Assembly: GCA_963693085.1 (NCBI GenBank)
Contig: OY856409.1
Span: 501,178,303-501,242,302 of the forward strand
Reading direction: 5' to 3'
From: Alisma plantago-aquatica
Lineage: Eukaryota > Streptophyta > Magnoliopsida > Alismatales > Alismataceae
DNA: 64,000 nt
A model generated the notes under the pieces. The model was not told where the DNA came from and searched no databases. It was given only the letters and a program-made list of their open reading frames with translations. Positions 10,846-22,325 of this stretch are shown piece by piece (the stretch's first letter is position 1; each line of letters starts with the position of its first letter). A program made the position numbers and the translations under genes.

Positions 10846-12249
10846 TTAAACATCTTGGAGAGAGCAAGAGGCTCCCTTGTCAATTTCTTCTCTGGCGGTG
10901 TACAACTTGCATATTTGTCCATTGACTTTGAAGATTGATTGCTTCCCTTGTATCTCCACTGTCCCATATAGAAATACTTGTAAGTCTAAGAATGACCCAG
11001 ACCACTTGGATCTTAAAATGGATGTAAAGAATTTGAGTTTGGAGTTGAACAACAGAACTTAGTCTCCTTCTTTGAAGTCCTTGACCTTAATTCTTTTGTC
11101 ATGCCATATTTTAGTCTTTTGTTTGTAAATCTTAGCATTCTCATAAGAATCCATTCTTAGTTCTTCTAACTCATGGATTTGCAACAATCTTTTCTCTCTT
11201 GCCTTCTTGAGGTCATAGATCAGGAATTTGATTACCCATAGTGCCTTGTGCTCCAATTCTATGGATAAATGACATGATTTTTCATAAACAAGTTTGAAAG
11301 GAGTTGTTTAAATAGGAGTTTTAAAAGCTATAGTAAGCCCATAATGCATTGTCTAACTTCAATGCCCAATCCTTCCTTGAATTGGACACCGTCTTTTCTA
11401 GGACATCCTTTAGTTGCCTATTTGAGATTTCCACCTGACCTGCTGTTTGAGGATGATAAGGTGTGGACACCTTATGCTTCACTTCATACTTGCTAAGAAG
11501 GTTGTTGAGAACTTTTGATTAAAATGGCTACCATTGTCTGATATTATTGCTCTTGGAACTCCAAATATAGGGAAGATGATCTTTTGTAATAGTTTTATGA
11601 TTGATTTTACATCTAGAGCTTGAGTGGGGATTGCCTCCACCCATTTGGAAACATAATCACAGGAAACTAAGAGGAACTTGTAGCTGCAAGAGGATGGAAA
11701 AGGGCCCATGTAATCTATGACCCACACATAAAAGACTTCTATTTTCAGAATTGAGTTCAATGACATTTCTTCCCTCTTTGAGATTCCCCGAGCTCTTTGG
11801 CAATTGTCACAAGCCTTGACAAATGTGTGTACATCACATAATAAACTTGGCTAATAAAAACCGGATTGAAGGATCTTGGTTGCATTTTTGTTCACTCCAA
11901 AGTGTCTGTCATAGGGAGAGGAATGACAATCTAAAATCACACTGGCAATTTCTTCATTTGGGATACGTCTCCTGATGAGTCCATCTACACATTGCTTGAA
12001 CAAAAGAGGGTCATCCCAATAATAGAATTTAACATCATGAAGGAACTTATTCTTTTTTTGGTAAGTGAGATCAGGTGGAAAACATATGGTAGAAAGGTAG
12101 TTTCCAAGATCAACAAACCATGAAAAAACAAGAGAGTTTACTACATGCAACTTCTCAATGGGCAACTTGTCATCAATATGAACTTTGTCTTCAACACTAG
12201 TAGAAAGATGTGAGAGATGGTTAGCTATACTATTCTTGGTTCCCTTCAT
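10846..12249 (-). pseudogene. Athila integrase, broken
   Basis: The integrase would insert element cDNA into the genome. On the minus strand the zinc-binding part is at 11760-12249, with HFGVNKNATKIL and later CDNCQRARGISK. The catalytic core follows with WVIDYMGPFPSS (first Asp, about 11715) and [13 protein letters not shown] (second Asp, about 11550). The Glu-containing stretch (about 11270-11460) is broken by stops. The C-terminal part follows with ELEHKALWVIKFLIYDLKKA, WHDKRIKVKDFKEGD and LKFFTSILRSKWSG. At least four stops or frame breaks interrupt it. Order and spacing are normal for Athila pol. Confidence 0.9.
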
Positions 12250-13529
12250 ATCTTTGATTTCTAAGTCAAACTCCTATAGTAACAATATCCAGTGGATGAG
12301 GCAAGGTTTGGCATCTTATTTGCCCATAAGGTACTTTATTGCAGCATGGTCCGTATACACAATGACCTTAGAGCCCACTAGATACTGTCTGAATTTATCA
12401 AATGCATAAACAATGGCAAGCATCTCCTTCTTTGTAGTAGCATAGTTGATTTGTGCTTCATCAACGATCTTACTTGCGTAGTGTATATCATGGATTTGTT
12501 TTGTCTTTTCTTTGTCCTAAGACTGCTCCTATGGCATAGTCACTGGCATCACACATCACTTCAAAGGGAGCACTCCAATCTGGTGGTTGGATAATAGGAG
12601 ATGAAACTTGAGCGTCTTTTAACTTCCGAAAGGCAGTTTGGCAATCATCATCGAAAACTAACTCAACATCTTTTGCTAACAAGGAACATAGAGGATTTGT
12701 AATCTTTGAGAAATCCTTAATAAATCTCCTATAGAATCCTGCATAGCCCAAAAAGCTACAAATTTCCTTTACATTGGTTGGAGCTGACATCTTTTCAATA
12801 GCCTCCACTTTAGCTTTATCCACTTCAATCCCTTTGTTTGAAATAACATGTCCTAGAACGACATCGGTCTGCACCATAAAGTGGCATTTCTCCCAATTAA
12901 GCACGAGGTTGACTTGTTGGCATCTCTAAAAAACCTTAGTTAGATTTAACAAATGATCATTAAATGAATTTCTGTAGACATTAGAGTTATCCATGAATAT
13001 TTCTATAATATTTTTAAATGTAATCAGAAAAAATGGCCATCATACACCTTTGAAAAGTATCGGGGGCATTGCAGAGCCCAAAGGGCATCCACCTATATGC
13101 ATAAGTTCCATAGGTGCAAGTAAATGTGGTCTTTTCTTGATCAAGTGGATAGATGGGAATCTGAAAGAATCCTCTATACCCATTAAGATAGCAAAAATAA
13201 GAGTGGTGAGAAAGTCTTTCTAGCATCGAGTCAATAAAAGGTAAAGGGAAATGATCTTTTCTGGTGGCTTTGTTCATTTTTCTATAATCAATGCACATTT
13301 GCCATTTAGTGACGATTCTTGTTTGTATTAATTCATCAATTTCTCCTTTAGTTACAATTGTTCCTCCTTTCTTAGGCACAACATGTATAGGACTTACCCA
13401 ACGACTATCACTTATTAGATAGATGATTTCGACATATTTAAGTTTTAAGATTTCCTTTTTTACCACTTCCATCATATTTTGGTTAAGGCTCCTTGTGGGG
13501 TCTATGCATGGTTTGGCATTCTCTTCCAA
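12250..13529 (-). pseudogene. Athila reverse transcriptase and RNase H, broken
   Basis: RT blocks read SRWVSPIHVVPKKGG, KWQMCIDYRKMNKATRKDHF, QIPIYPLDQEKTTFTC and YRWMPFGLCNAPDTFQRCMM within 13014-13529. Next comes IFMDNSNVY, where the catalytic Y/F-x-D-D is F-M-D-N, so the second aspartate is lost. The thumb region is at 12488-12904 (GHVISNKGIEVDKAKVEAI and SFLGYAGFYRRFIKDFSKI). RNase H starts with FEVMCDASDYAIGAVLGQR and then decays. RT and thumb are separated by a stop near 12928. Confidence 0.93.
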
Positions 13530-13754
13530 GCTATCCTATGCATACAAATGCATGGGTTGATTCCTTTGAGGTCGTCAATGGAATAACCTATCACATATTT
13601 ATAGCTTCTAAGTTCATTCAACAGCTTTTCTTCTTGATCATTGTTTAGTTCAACATTTATAATGATGGGAGAAAGCATACCTTAACCCCGGTGGGAGGGG
13701 TTTTAGTACTACCTGTTTGCTTGAAGATGTGGTATTGCATCCTTCATTCTTTTT

Positions 13755-14395
13755 TTAGTCTTCTTCACTTGGTGGAGTCTCTAAAGTTTCATGACTTTCC
13801 TCGTTGAGAATGGTACTTGCATCATCTTCTTCAAAATCATCTAAGGCAGTTTCAACAGAATTCTTTTCCTCTTCAAGGAATGTATCGATGGTGTCAATGA
13901 GACAAAGGTACTCCTTAGAGCTGGGTGCCTTCATGGGATCATAGACTGAAAATACTAGTTCCTCATCTCCCACCCTAATGGTGAGCTTTCCTTCTCTAAC
14001 ATCGATTAAACAACCTGTCGTGCGTAAGAAGGGTCTACCAAAAAGGACTAGATTGGTTGGGTCTTCGTGCATGTCTAAAACCACAAAATCACATAGAATA
14101 AAGAACTTTCCTATCTGGACATGGACATCATCAATCACTCCTGTTGGATGTTTAATTGAGAGGTCAGCTAGCTGAATTGTCATAGATGTAGGCTTCAAAT
14201 CTCCCAAGTCTAGCTTTTCCCACAAAGAGACAGGGATCAAGCTAATGCTAGCTCCAAGGTCAACAAGGCCTTTATCAAAAGTGGAGTCTCCTATCTTGAA
14301 AGGGAGAGTAAAGGTACCTTGATCATCTAGTTTCTTAGGAATACAGTTCTGGATGATGGAGCTTAGCCTTTCAGAAAGAATTATGGTTTCTACCT
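13755..14395 (-). pseudogene. Athila aspartic protease, broken
   Basis: On the minus strand the open part includes KGLVDLGASISLIPVSLWEKL around 14215-14275, where DLGA occupies the active-site position. It continues TNLVLFGRPFLRTTGCLIDV (about 14000-14060), the usual closing block of Ty3/gypsy proteases. A TAG at about 14394 interrupts the link to gag, where related elements have an ordinary codon. The acidic C-terminal tail (FEEDDASTILNEE) leads toward RT. The protease would cleave the gag-pol polyprotein. Confidence 0.88.
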
Positions 14396-14426
14396 ATCCA
14401 GATCTCCTCTTCTTTGTTAAGATATC

Positions 14427-16343
14427 CTATAAGACCTTGGCGTAGGAGGGCATTTTGGCTATGACTTCAACTAGGGGAAGATTTACATACAACTTGTTCT
14501 GAATGTCCCTAAATTTGTTGAAATTCACATCATCTTTTGTGTTAGAAAACCTATGGGGAAAAGGGGCAGTTGGCTCGCTAGAAGAATCACCTTGATGCAG
14601 ATTTCCAACATATTTCTTCCTTTGATTTTCAGCAATATCTTTAACAGTAGTGTCAGCAATCTCTACAGATTTTCTCTTGGATGGCAGTGTGGATCCTCCT
14701 ATGACTGCTCCACTTCTCAAGGTCACATATTTACAAGTATCCTTGGGGTTCATAACATATTGAATGGGTAAAGACCCTAAAGATGTTCCTTGGTTGGCTA
14801 ATGCTTCTTGAGCTATCTGATTCTCCAACATATTTGTGTGAGTAACAATTCCATCGACTTTGGAGGGCAACTGTGTGATAACATCTTCCAATATGTTTCC
14901 ATGTTCCCAAAACTCGTCATTTTTCTGGATTTGTGTGGTAAAAAAGGTTTCAAGGAGGCTTTCCAAGCTTGATTTTTGTGGTGGAGGAGTCACTTGGTGA
15001 AATTGATTGAGGTTCCTCTTGTTGTTAGAATTGTACCCCAGTGGATGTTGGTGGTTGACATTCATTGGTTGATAGTTTCTCATAGGTTGCTGACCTTGAG
15101 CTTGACCTTGTTGCTGGTTTTGCAAATTATTGTTCCTGTTAGATAAATTTGGATGGTCTATCCATCCCGAGTTTTACGTTTCAAAAAAGGGATTGTAGGC
15201 TTGTCTATTATTGAAATTTCCTACTGCATTGACTTATTCTGGTGCTTCATTGGTTTCAACTGTGGTGCAAAATAAGAAGTAGAGTTATGCTTGAATGTTC
15301 CACAAGTCTCACATACTTACTCGACTGAATGAGTAGCAAGCCTTTCAAAATTTAGGGTTAAGGTGCCAAGCTTAGCTGCAATCAAGTCTACGACAGATAC
15401 AATATGTTTCCCACTAGACTTCTCACTTGAACTGGATGAAGAGAATGGCTGACTGGTCCTTTCTGAACTCCATTGTCTGTGGTTGAGCTTCATGTCTTCA
15501 ATAATGGTGTAGGTTTCACTATATGACTTGTTCATCAAGGCTCCATTTGCAGCGAAATCAATGGTCATACAGGTATTGTAGAATATCCCAGTGTAGAAAA
15601 TTTGTAAAAGCAGCCAGTTTGTGAAACCATGGTGAGGGCATAGGCGTTGGAGGTCCTTAAAACTCTCCCATGTCTCATAAAGTGTGTCACCCTCTTATTT
15701 CTTGAAGTTTGTAATTTGATTCCTCAGTTGGGTCATCTTTCTAAGAGGAAAATACTTAGACAAAAAAGCATTCAACAGATCATCCCAGGTCTTGATAGAA
15801 CATTTAGGTAGTGAGGAGAGCCACTCCTTGGCTCGATCTAGAAAAAGTGAATGGGAACATGAGTATGCATACTCCATCAACTGGAACACCATTAATCTTA
15901 AAAGTGTTCATGTATTGTAGAAACTCCACTATGTGAAGATTTGGATCTTCCATAGGAGTTCCCCCAAAGCAATTTTGTTGGATTATCTGCATGATTGTAG
16001 TGATGATGGAGAAGTTGTTGGCCTCTATTATAGGATGATCAATGGCTCCACATATATTAATGGTGGCTGACATAGCAAAATCCTTGAGTGGATGGTTGTC
16101 CTCCATCTCTGGCTCTTGAAGAGGACTGAGTGAAGGCGGTGGTGAAGGTGAAGATTATGTTGATGAAGGACATGATTCCCCCAGATTTGAAGAGTTCTCA
16201 CTTCTCCTTGCTCTTCTATGGCTACTGAAAGTCTGCTCTATTTTAGGGTCCAGAAGATTGATGTCTGTAGACCCCTCTTGGAGCAACACATGAACCCTGA
16301 AAAGCAAAATTGAGTAAGATTCACAAAAGCATAGAGATACCAC
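14427..16343 (-). pseudogene. Athila gag, broken
   Basis: The N-terminus around 16200-16290 has DPKIEQTFSSHRRARRSE. The capsid follows with QQNCFGGTPMEDPNLHIVEF (about 15920-15980) and, in another frame, DRAKEWLSSLPKCSIKTWDD and KYFPLRKMTQLRNQI (15695-15840). A stop then comes before MTIDFAANGALMNKSYSE (15500-15568). A zinc-knuckle remnant, CETCGTFKHN, lies at about 15300 and lacks a normal last cysteine. The C-terminal linker (14427-15125) is rich in Q and N and ends KMPSYAKVL. It would form the virus-like particle, but at least three breaks prevent translation. Confidence 0.88.
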
Positions 16344-16416
16344 AATATGAAATGCAGAAATATTGACTTAGTCTCAATTACTAGTTAGCTTGTCTACTCT
16401 AACTAAAAATTATTGT

Positions 16417-16440
16417 AACTCCTAAAAAATGATGCCAAAA
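16417..16440 (-). other. primer binding site of Athila, tRNA-Asp type, decayed
   Basis: Three bases inside the 5' LTR the minus strand reads TTTTGGCATCATTTTTTAGG. Athila and related elements normally carry TTGGCGCCGTTGCCGGGGA here, complementary to tRNA-Asp. The differences are mostly C-to-T or G-to-A changes. Confidence 0.7.
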
Positions 16441-16443
16441 ACT

Positions 16444-18133
16444 TGTTGGGAGTTTTATAAAGAAAAACCTCAACTCACTAATTACATGCAAATGTATAGG
16501 GTCAATGTAGTCGAGTATCAAACACAAGGAGCTAGGTTAGTTAGGTGCAAATTTGTTAACTTTCATTAATCTAAGTTGGGTTACAAAGTTCAGGTTGATT
16601 ATAGATATAGAAGGCGAGAAAAATCAAAAGCTCAAAGTTAAGGGGTTGAATAAGCAATTAAAGGCTTGGATATTAGATTTCACTACCATACTATCATATC
16701 ATATGGAATTATGAAATAAAGATTACCATTAACATGCGAGGAGGTTGTCATCATTGTGCATTTCCCAATGTCACAAGATGTTTCTCAACTTGGAATACTG
16801 CTCCCATGTCTATGCTTAGTATCGAAAACAACCTTAACCCTCAATATTCTCAAGTCACTCCCATGGCTAAGAGCATACTACCATGGATCCTAGTCCTTAC
16901 TTCCTCATACATTCTCCCAAGGCATAAGGTAAGCGTAAAACATGTAAAAAGGTGGCCAACCAAACATACAAGAAAGAAACACCGTAGGCATTCATGGAAA
17001 AGCAAATTAACTAGCAATAAACATAGATTTTGAGTTCACATGAACAATGGAATGGGAGTTACTCTCCCATGCCCAAGAAAAGAGTTCTACTCATTCATAA
17101 TGGAAATGTAGAGACACAATGTAGAAATTTTAGAGTTTTGTATGCTTAAGAGAATAAAGAGCTAAAGGAACCAAAGATGTAGCCAAAGGGAAGTAGAACT
17201 CTATATAGAGGACAAAATTCCACCCTTGGAGCTCCTCCAACTTGAACAATCTTCTCTCCCAGAAAGCTTGAGTGAGAGAAGTAGACTCTGTTGTACATTT
17301 GGAGAAGAAATGGAGAAGAAATGAAGTAGAATGGAGGTTCTTTGTCAAGAAACCACCTTCTTATCCCCCAAAAATTGCCCTCCTTAGCTCTGGAACTTCT
17401 CTTGGATGAAAGACACTTTCAAAAAGATGATAGATAACTGCCCATTGTGTTGCCTTGGTCTTTAAAAATGAGGAGTGGCTTCTCGCATTTATACAGAAAC
17501 TGATAGTGACACGACGTGTCTTTTAGAGGACATGCCATGTCCCATTGTGCAATTTCGCTGGATCTTACTGCTGCTGTGAAGTACTCGGTGTGTCTTAAAT
17601 AAGATATGTCGTGTGATTTTCTTCTAGAGTCATTTCAGGCGAAAGGCACACAATGTGTTCGAATAAACACACACCGTGCCCATTGGAAGCAAGTTGTAGC
17701 TGACCTTCAGGCCCCGAGGACACACCGTGTCCTAGTTGGGAGATGTCGTGTTGCGTTCTTTTGCATTTTGGTGTTGAGTATGCTAGAAACACACACACTG
17801 TGTTATATACCAAATGACATGTTCTTTATTCTGTGAAGATTTCTATGAAGTGACACATTGTGTCTTAAATAAGACACACTGTGTGTAATGTTGTTTCTTC
17901 AAGAATAAACTATAAATTAGCTGCAAGTTGGGGAGAAGTCCATTTGGGTTCAGATTTGAGTTGGACTATCTCCAATGTGGCACATTGAATGTGTATATGC
18001 TATCAACATCATGCGGTACATAAAAATAACTAAAATGTGGCAAGATAAATATGAATAGAGGCTAATGGAATGCAAAATGAACTGAATTTGTGTGTGAGAT
18101 TGTACAAAAAGTCGATATGAAATGCACACATCA
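16444..18133 (-). repeat. Athila 5' LTR (right copy)
   Basis: This 1690-bp copy of the LTR starts TGTTGGG and ends TCA on the plus strand. It drives transcription toward the left in the intact element. The palindrome-rich block is at about 17510-17890. Confidence 0.93.
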
Positions 18134-18138
18134 ATTCC
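18134..18138. repeat. target site duplication ATTCC, right of Athila
   Basis: This is an exact copy of 5274-5278, followed directly by LINE sequence that matches 1365 onward in copy 1. Confidence 0.95.
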
Positions 18139-18639
18139 CTTCACCCAAAGTTATCCTACAAGATTAACTACCAATCTCATGGAAAGACCATAGTTAGTTC
18201 TCAGCTATGCTAGACAATGACTAGGACTCAGACCTCAAATTCACTAAATCCCTACTTGGAGTGCGGAGTAGGATCACTACCTGGGATAGGAAACAAAGGA
18301 AGGAAAAATGAAATATAAAGGATCATCTTATAAGTAATATAAAAAAATTGCAGACTACATTAGCAATTCAATACAACGAGATATTAGATGGCTTATACTT
18401 GGACATGCAAGTCGAGTTCGATAGGATTTTGAAAACTAAGGAGATCGACTTGCAACATCAGAGTCACATCAATTGGCTTAAATATGGGGATAACAATTTG
18501 AGGCTCTACCACAATGCTATCAATCAAAGTAGGAGGAGAAATTTGATTACCACCCTTAAGAATTCAAATGTTAATGGATCACTAATGAAGGGGAACTGAC
18601 GAACATGGTAGTGAAACACTTTTCATAGGTCCTAACCGC

Positions 18640-19760
18640 ACTAGTACATGGAATCATTCCTAATCAAGATGATGTTCTAAGAAAATTCCCACCTATAAGC
18701 TTCTCACAACTAGAGGAAATTAGTTCTAGTCCTTAGAAAGAGGAGATATACAAAGTAGATATGGAATTGGACCTAGTTGAGGCACTAGGGCCTAACAGTG
18801 TCTATAGTACTTCCATTAAAGGGAACTGTGCAACATTGGGACCAAGCATAATCAAAACTATGAAGGAAGCTTTAATAACATGCTACCCTCAACCTATTTC
18901 TGCAAGTCTATCATAGTAATGATAACCCTAGTCACTAATCCTGAGAGGTGCAAAAATCTGAGACTAATATCCCTGAACAATGTGGTTCTCAAGATTATGT
19001 CCAAGCTAGTAGTAGAGAGGATAAAGCTTCTAATCCCTATGTGGGTGTCTAAAGGGTAGACAAACTTTGAACCTAGAAATCAGATAACTGATAATACTTC
19101 TTTAGTACATTATCACATTCACACTATGAAGTGGAAAAGGGGTGTACAAACAATGTCCATCAAGGTCGATCTCACAAACTCTTATGACCAGACATGGGAG
19201 TTTATCAGTGATACAATACATATAGTGGGCATGTCGAAAAAGACCATAGACTACATTATGGCATCCATTATAGGTGGTGAAGATGTATATTTCTTAGAAT
19301 GGTGGATACTCTAGACCCTTCAGAGATAGTAGAGGCCTTTGACAAGGTGACTCGTTATGGACCTCCTATTTGTTTTGTGCCAGAAAGAATGAGCCAGTTG
19401 ATTCAGTAGAGAGTTTCCAAGGGTGACTGGAACCACTGAAGTTAGGCTTGAATGGACCTACGGTATCACATGTGTGTTTTGTAGGCGAGCTAATCCTATT
19501 CGTCGATGCAAGCGTTAAACAAACAAAGACCATTAAAGAATGCTTCCAAATGTTTGAAAATGCATCCGGTCAGTCTATTTCTCAAGCAAAGACAAGAATA
19601 TTTTTGTCTAACAGCATGGACATGGATCTAAGAAGAAGGATCAAGTGGTTTAGTGGGTACCAAACCACAAACAAGTTGGCTAAATATATGGACATCCCGA
19701 TAATACATAAACAGGTGGATATATAGACTTACAGTGAGGTGCTTGAGAAGGTGAATGCCA
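18640..19760 (+). pseudogene. LINE reverse transcriptase domain, copy 2, broken
   Basis: The same RT blocks are present as in copy 1: TNPERCKNLRLISLNNV (about 18930), SIKVDLTNSYDQ (about 19158), then FVGE at the active site (19478-19489) where F/Y-A-D-D is expected. The glycine is shared with copy 1, while the following D to E change is private. SGQSISQAKTRIFLSN and KYMDIPIIHK follow. Many stops interrupt it. Confidence 0.87.
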
Positions 19761-21440
19761 GGGTGATGGCCTGCTCGGCTAGAAGCATGTCCATGGTAAG
19801 AATAATATTCCTAGCGAAGGAAACCTAATTAGTAATGTTGACCTGCATGATACAAACATCAATGTTGCCTCTACGTCTTTGCGATAGAATCGATAACACA
19901 ATTAGGCAATTCATATGGAGAGGCTACTAGAAATCCCACCATGGCTTTGGTGTCTTGGGATAAGGTGACCTGTCCTAAATGAGAAGACGAGATAGTATTG
20001 AAGAGGATGTGTCAATGGAACTGGGCATTGCTATACAAGAATCCATAGGATCGGAGGAATATCCGGCACTCACTATGGTGTACTGGGGTGAAGAAACACT
20101 ATGAGAAAGAACATCAAGGAATGTATCCCAAGGTTATAGTGATAGGGAAACAATTCATGGAAGATAACTCTTACAAAATTTCAATGAATGTACACAGAGT
20201 TTGTGTCTCAGAGGATAGATGGTCATGTGCAGGTCCTATCCTGAAGGAGAACATCAAAAACCTATCGGTAGTGAACTTTCAAACTTGAATGTTAGCAACC
20301 TTGTGAACCTCAATGGTGAGTGGGATGTAGGTTTCGTTGGAGAGTGGCTTCCCACATAGTTAGTTGAGGAAATAAAGAAATTTAAGCTCCCATCAGAGTC
20401 TGATGGTGAGGATGTTAGAGTCTAGAAACATACTAACAATGGCAACTATAACACCAAATCTGCATACCGTATATTGAGACAAGGGAAAAGGCATCCCAAC
20501 AACTAGACAATGGATGAAGATATGAAGAACAAAGATCTCAGATAAAATCAAAACCTTTGTTTGGCTGGTAATGGATGAGACAATTTTGACAAACATAAGA
20601 AGAAATCAAAGACATATGATGAACACCAACATGTGCTCAAGGAGAAATGTAGATGAAGAGACCACTATCCATGCAATCTAAGACTTCCCAATTGCTAAGG
20701 AAATTTGGGTGCAACTTCTTTGGGGTATGGAAAGGGCCTCCTTTTTCAACTGGACAGATGTTAAACAAGGGATCCATGACAAGATGCAGATGGAAGATGA
20801 AGTTAAGATCAACTTTCTGACTGCATGTTGGCAGATATGGAGATGCATGAGTAAGAAAACTTTTGGAAAGGAAAAAAGACATAAGATCCAACAGGTTGGA
20901 TTCATTGAAATGAAAGAAACTCCTAGAAGGAAGTGTTTAAGAGAACAATCATAGGAACCCGACACCCAGATGGAACTACATGGAGAAAGCTGGAATAAGA
21001 GTAATCAAAATAATATGGATGCATTGGTGAAACAGAAACATGTGAGTAGTGTTGTCATCATTAGAGACAACTCAGGTAGATGGATGGGGGGAGAAGCTAC
21101 ACAAACCCATGCAACAAAAGTGGTGGGAGTGGAGCTTAATGCTATATGAATAGATATGGATATTGCAAACAAATATTACATGACATGAGCAAGATTTGAA
21201 ACTAACTCCCAGGTTGCTGTGAGGATAAAAACTGAACCCATGCAAGATAACTCTATATATGCAAAATATCTTTGCAAGATTAAAAGCATGAGAAGGAGTA
21301 GCTGGTAGCTGTCATTTGTTGGTAGAGAAGGTAATGCAATAGATGATGGTCTTGCTAAATACCATCTAAAAAACAACTTGAGGTACAAGGGGTACACTCA
21401 ACCCCTTATTGAGATTCATGATCTCCTAAATAGGGATTTA
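19761..21440 (+). pseudogene. LINE C-terminus: zf-RVT region and RNase H, broken
   Basis: zf-RVT-type blocks include INSAMTLITLRQFI-like sequence near 19890-19925 and KTFVWLVMDE near 20550. An RNase H domain begins near 21035 with SSVVIIRDNSGRWMGGEA and continues through VVGVELNAI, FETNSQVAVRIKTEP and LSFVGREGNAIDDGLAKY (about 21310-21365). The last block is the usual end of a plant LINE RNase H (N-x-x-A-D-x-L-A). An in-frame stop at about 21150 and others break it. It is the only RNase H of the duplicated LINE. Confidence 0.78.
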
Positions 21441-21564
21441 TGTAATGATAGTATTAATACCATGTTTTCTTTTTCAAACCTAATTAGTGAATGCAATCTG
21501 AATTTGTTGTCTCTCACAAGGGAAGGGCATGATGAATAAGATAGCCTCCCAACTTTTATGAAAA

Positions 21565-22325
21565 AAATGAAGAAGCACTAGAACCTACACCAAGAATAAT
21601 TAAAGTTCACCCACAAGAACACATCATTGGAAATCCTTTTGACAAGGTAAACACATGATCATCTTTTAGAGGTGAAGCAAATGTATCTTTGTTCTCAATT
21701 GTTAAACCTAAGAAAGTGGATGAGGTTCTTAAAGATGATTATTTTATTATATATATCAAAGAAGAATTAAACCCAAATAGTAAAAATGATGTGTAGGATT
21801 CGGTTCCTAGACCTAAAGGTAAAGCAATTATTTGGACAAAATGTGATTTCCAAAATAAACTGAATGAAGCTAGGGAAGTTGTTAGAAACAAAGCTAGATT
21901 TGTTTCACAAACTTCCCTAAAAAACAAGAAGGAATAGATTTCTACGAGACATATGCTCTTGTAGCTATGCTTGAAATAATTAGAATGTTCTTAATCCAAG
22001 ATACATATAAAAACATCAAACTATTTCAAATGGATGTAAAAAGTTCTTTTCAAAATGGAATAATTGAAGAAGAAATACATGTTTTTCAACCTCTTGGTTT
22101 TGAAGATGTAAGAAATATTTATCATGTTTATTAAATTAAAAAGGTATTATATGGATTGAAATAAGATTCTAGAAATTCATATGATTGCCATATAAATTTT
22201 CTATTTCAAAAGGATTTTCAATGGAAAATTGGTTTCTACCTTTTTCATAAAGAGATACGATTCAAGTTTTCTTATTGTTCAGATATATGTAAATGATATC
22301 ACTTTTGGTTTAACTCAAGAAATAC
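21565..22325 (+). mobile_element. Ty1/copia pol fragment, left part (RT)
   Basis: The plus strand begins PTPRIIKVHPQEHIIGNPFD and continues VSLFSIVKPKKVDEVL, IIWTKCDFQNKLNEAREVV and NKARFVSQ, the standard entry into copia RT. Later, across several frames, it keeps LFQMDVKSSF-like sequence (about 22020) and VQIYVNDITFGLTQEIL (about 22280-22325). The catalytic Y-V-D-D reads Y-V-N-D. No LTR or integrase of this element is visible. It is cut by the NDUFB2 retrocopy. Confidence 0.88.

Larger units (their letters stand above)
5279..18133 (-). mobile_element. Athila-type Ty3/gypsy LTR retrotransposon with env-like region
   Basis: This 12.9-kb element has two LTRs, a 5-bp target duplication, a tRNA-Asp-like primer site, gag, protease, RT/RNase H, integrase and a post-pol Athila ORF1/env-like region, all on the minus strand. 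The 5' LTR is therefore the right one (16444-18133). The lineage call rests on the tRNA-Asp-type PBS, the gag block QQNCFGGTPMEDPN, the RT block QIPIYPLDQEKTTFTC and the post-pol ORF. Every coding domain is broken, so the element cannot move by itself. Across about 126 compared bases (5958-6085 against 17108-17235) the LTRs differ at 13, which indicates an old insertion. Confidence 0.93.
18134..21560 (+). mobile_element. LINE copy 2, right part (RT to RNase H and 3' end)
   Basis: This continues LINE copy 2 after Athila. It matches 1365-4292 up to about 21040, then carries RNase H sequence absent from copy 1. It fades at about 21540-21560, where a short A-rich stretch (ATGAAAAAAATG) precedes the copia fragment. 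Stops and frameshifts are frequent. Confidence 0.85.
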
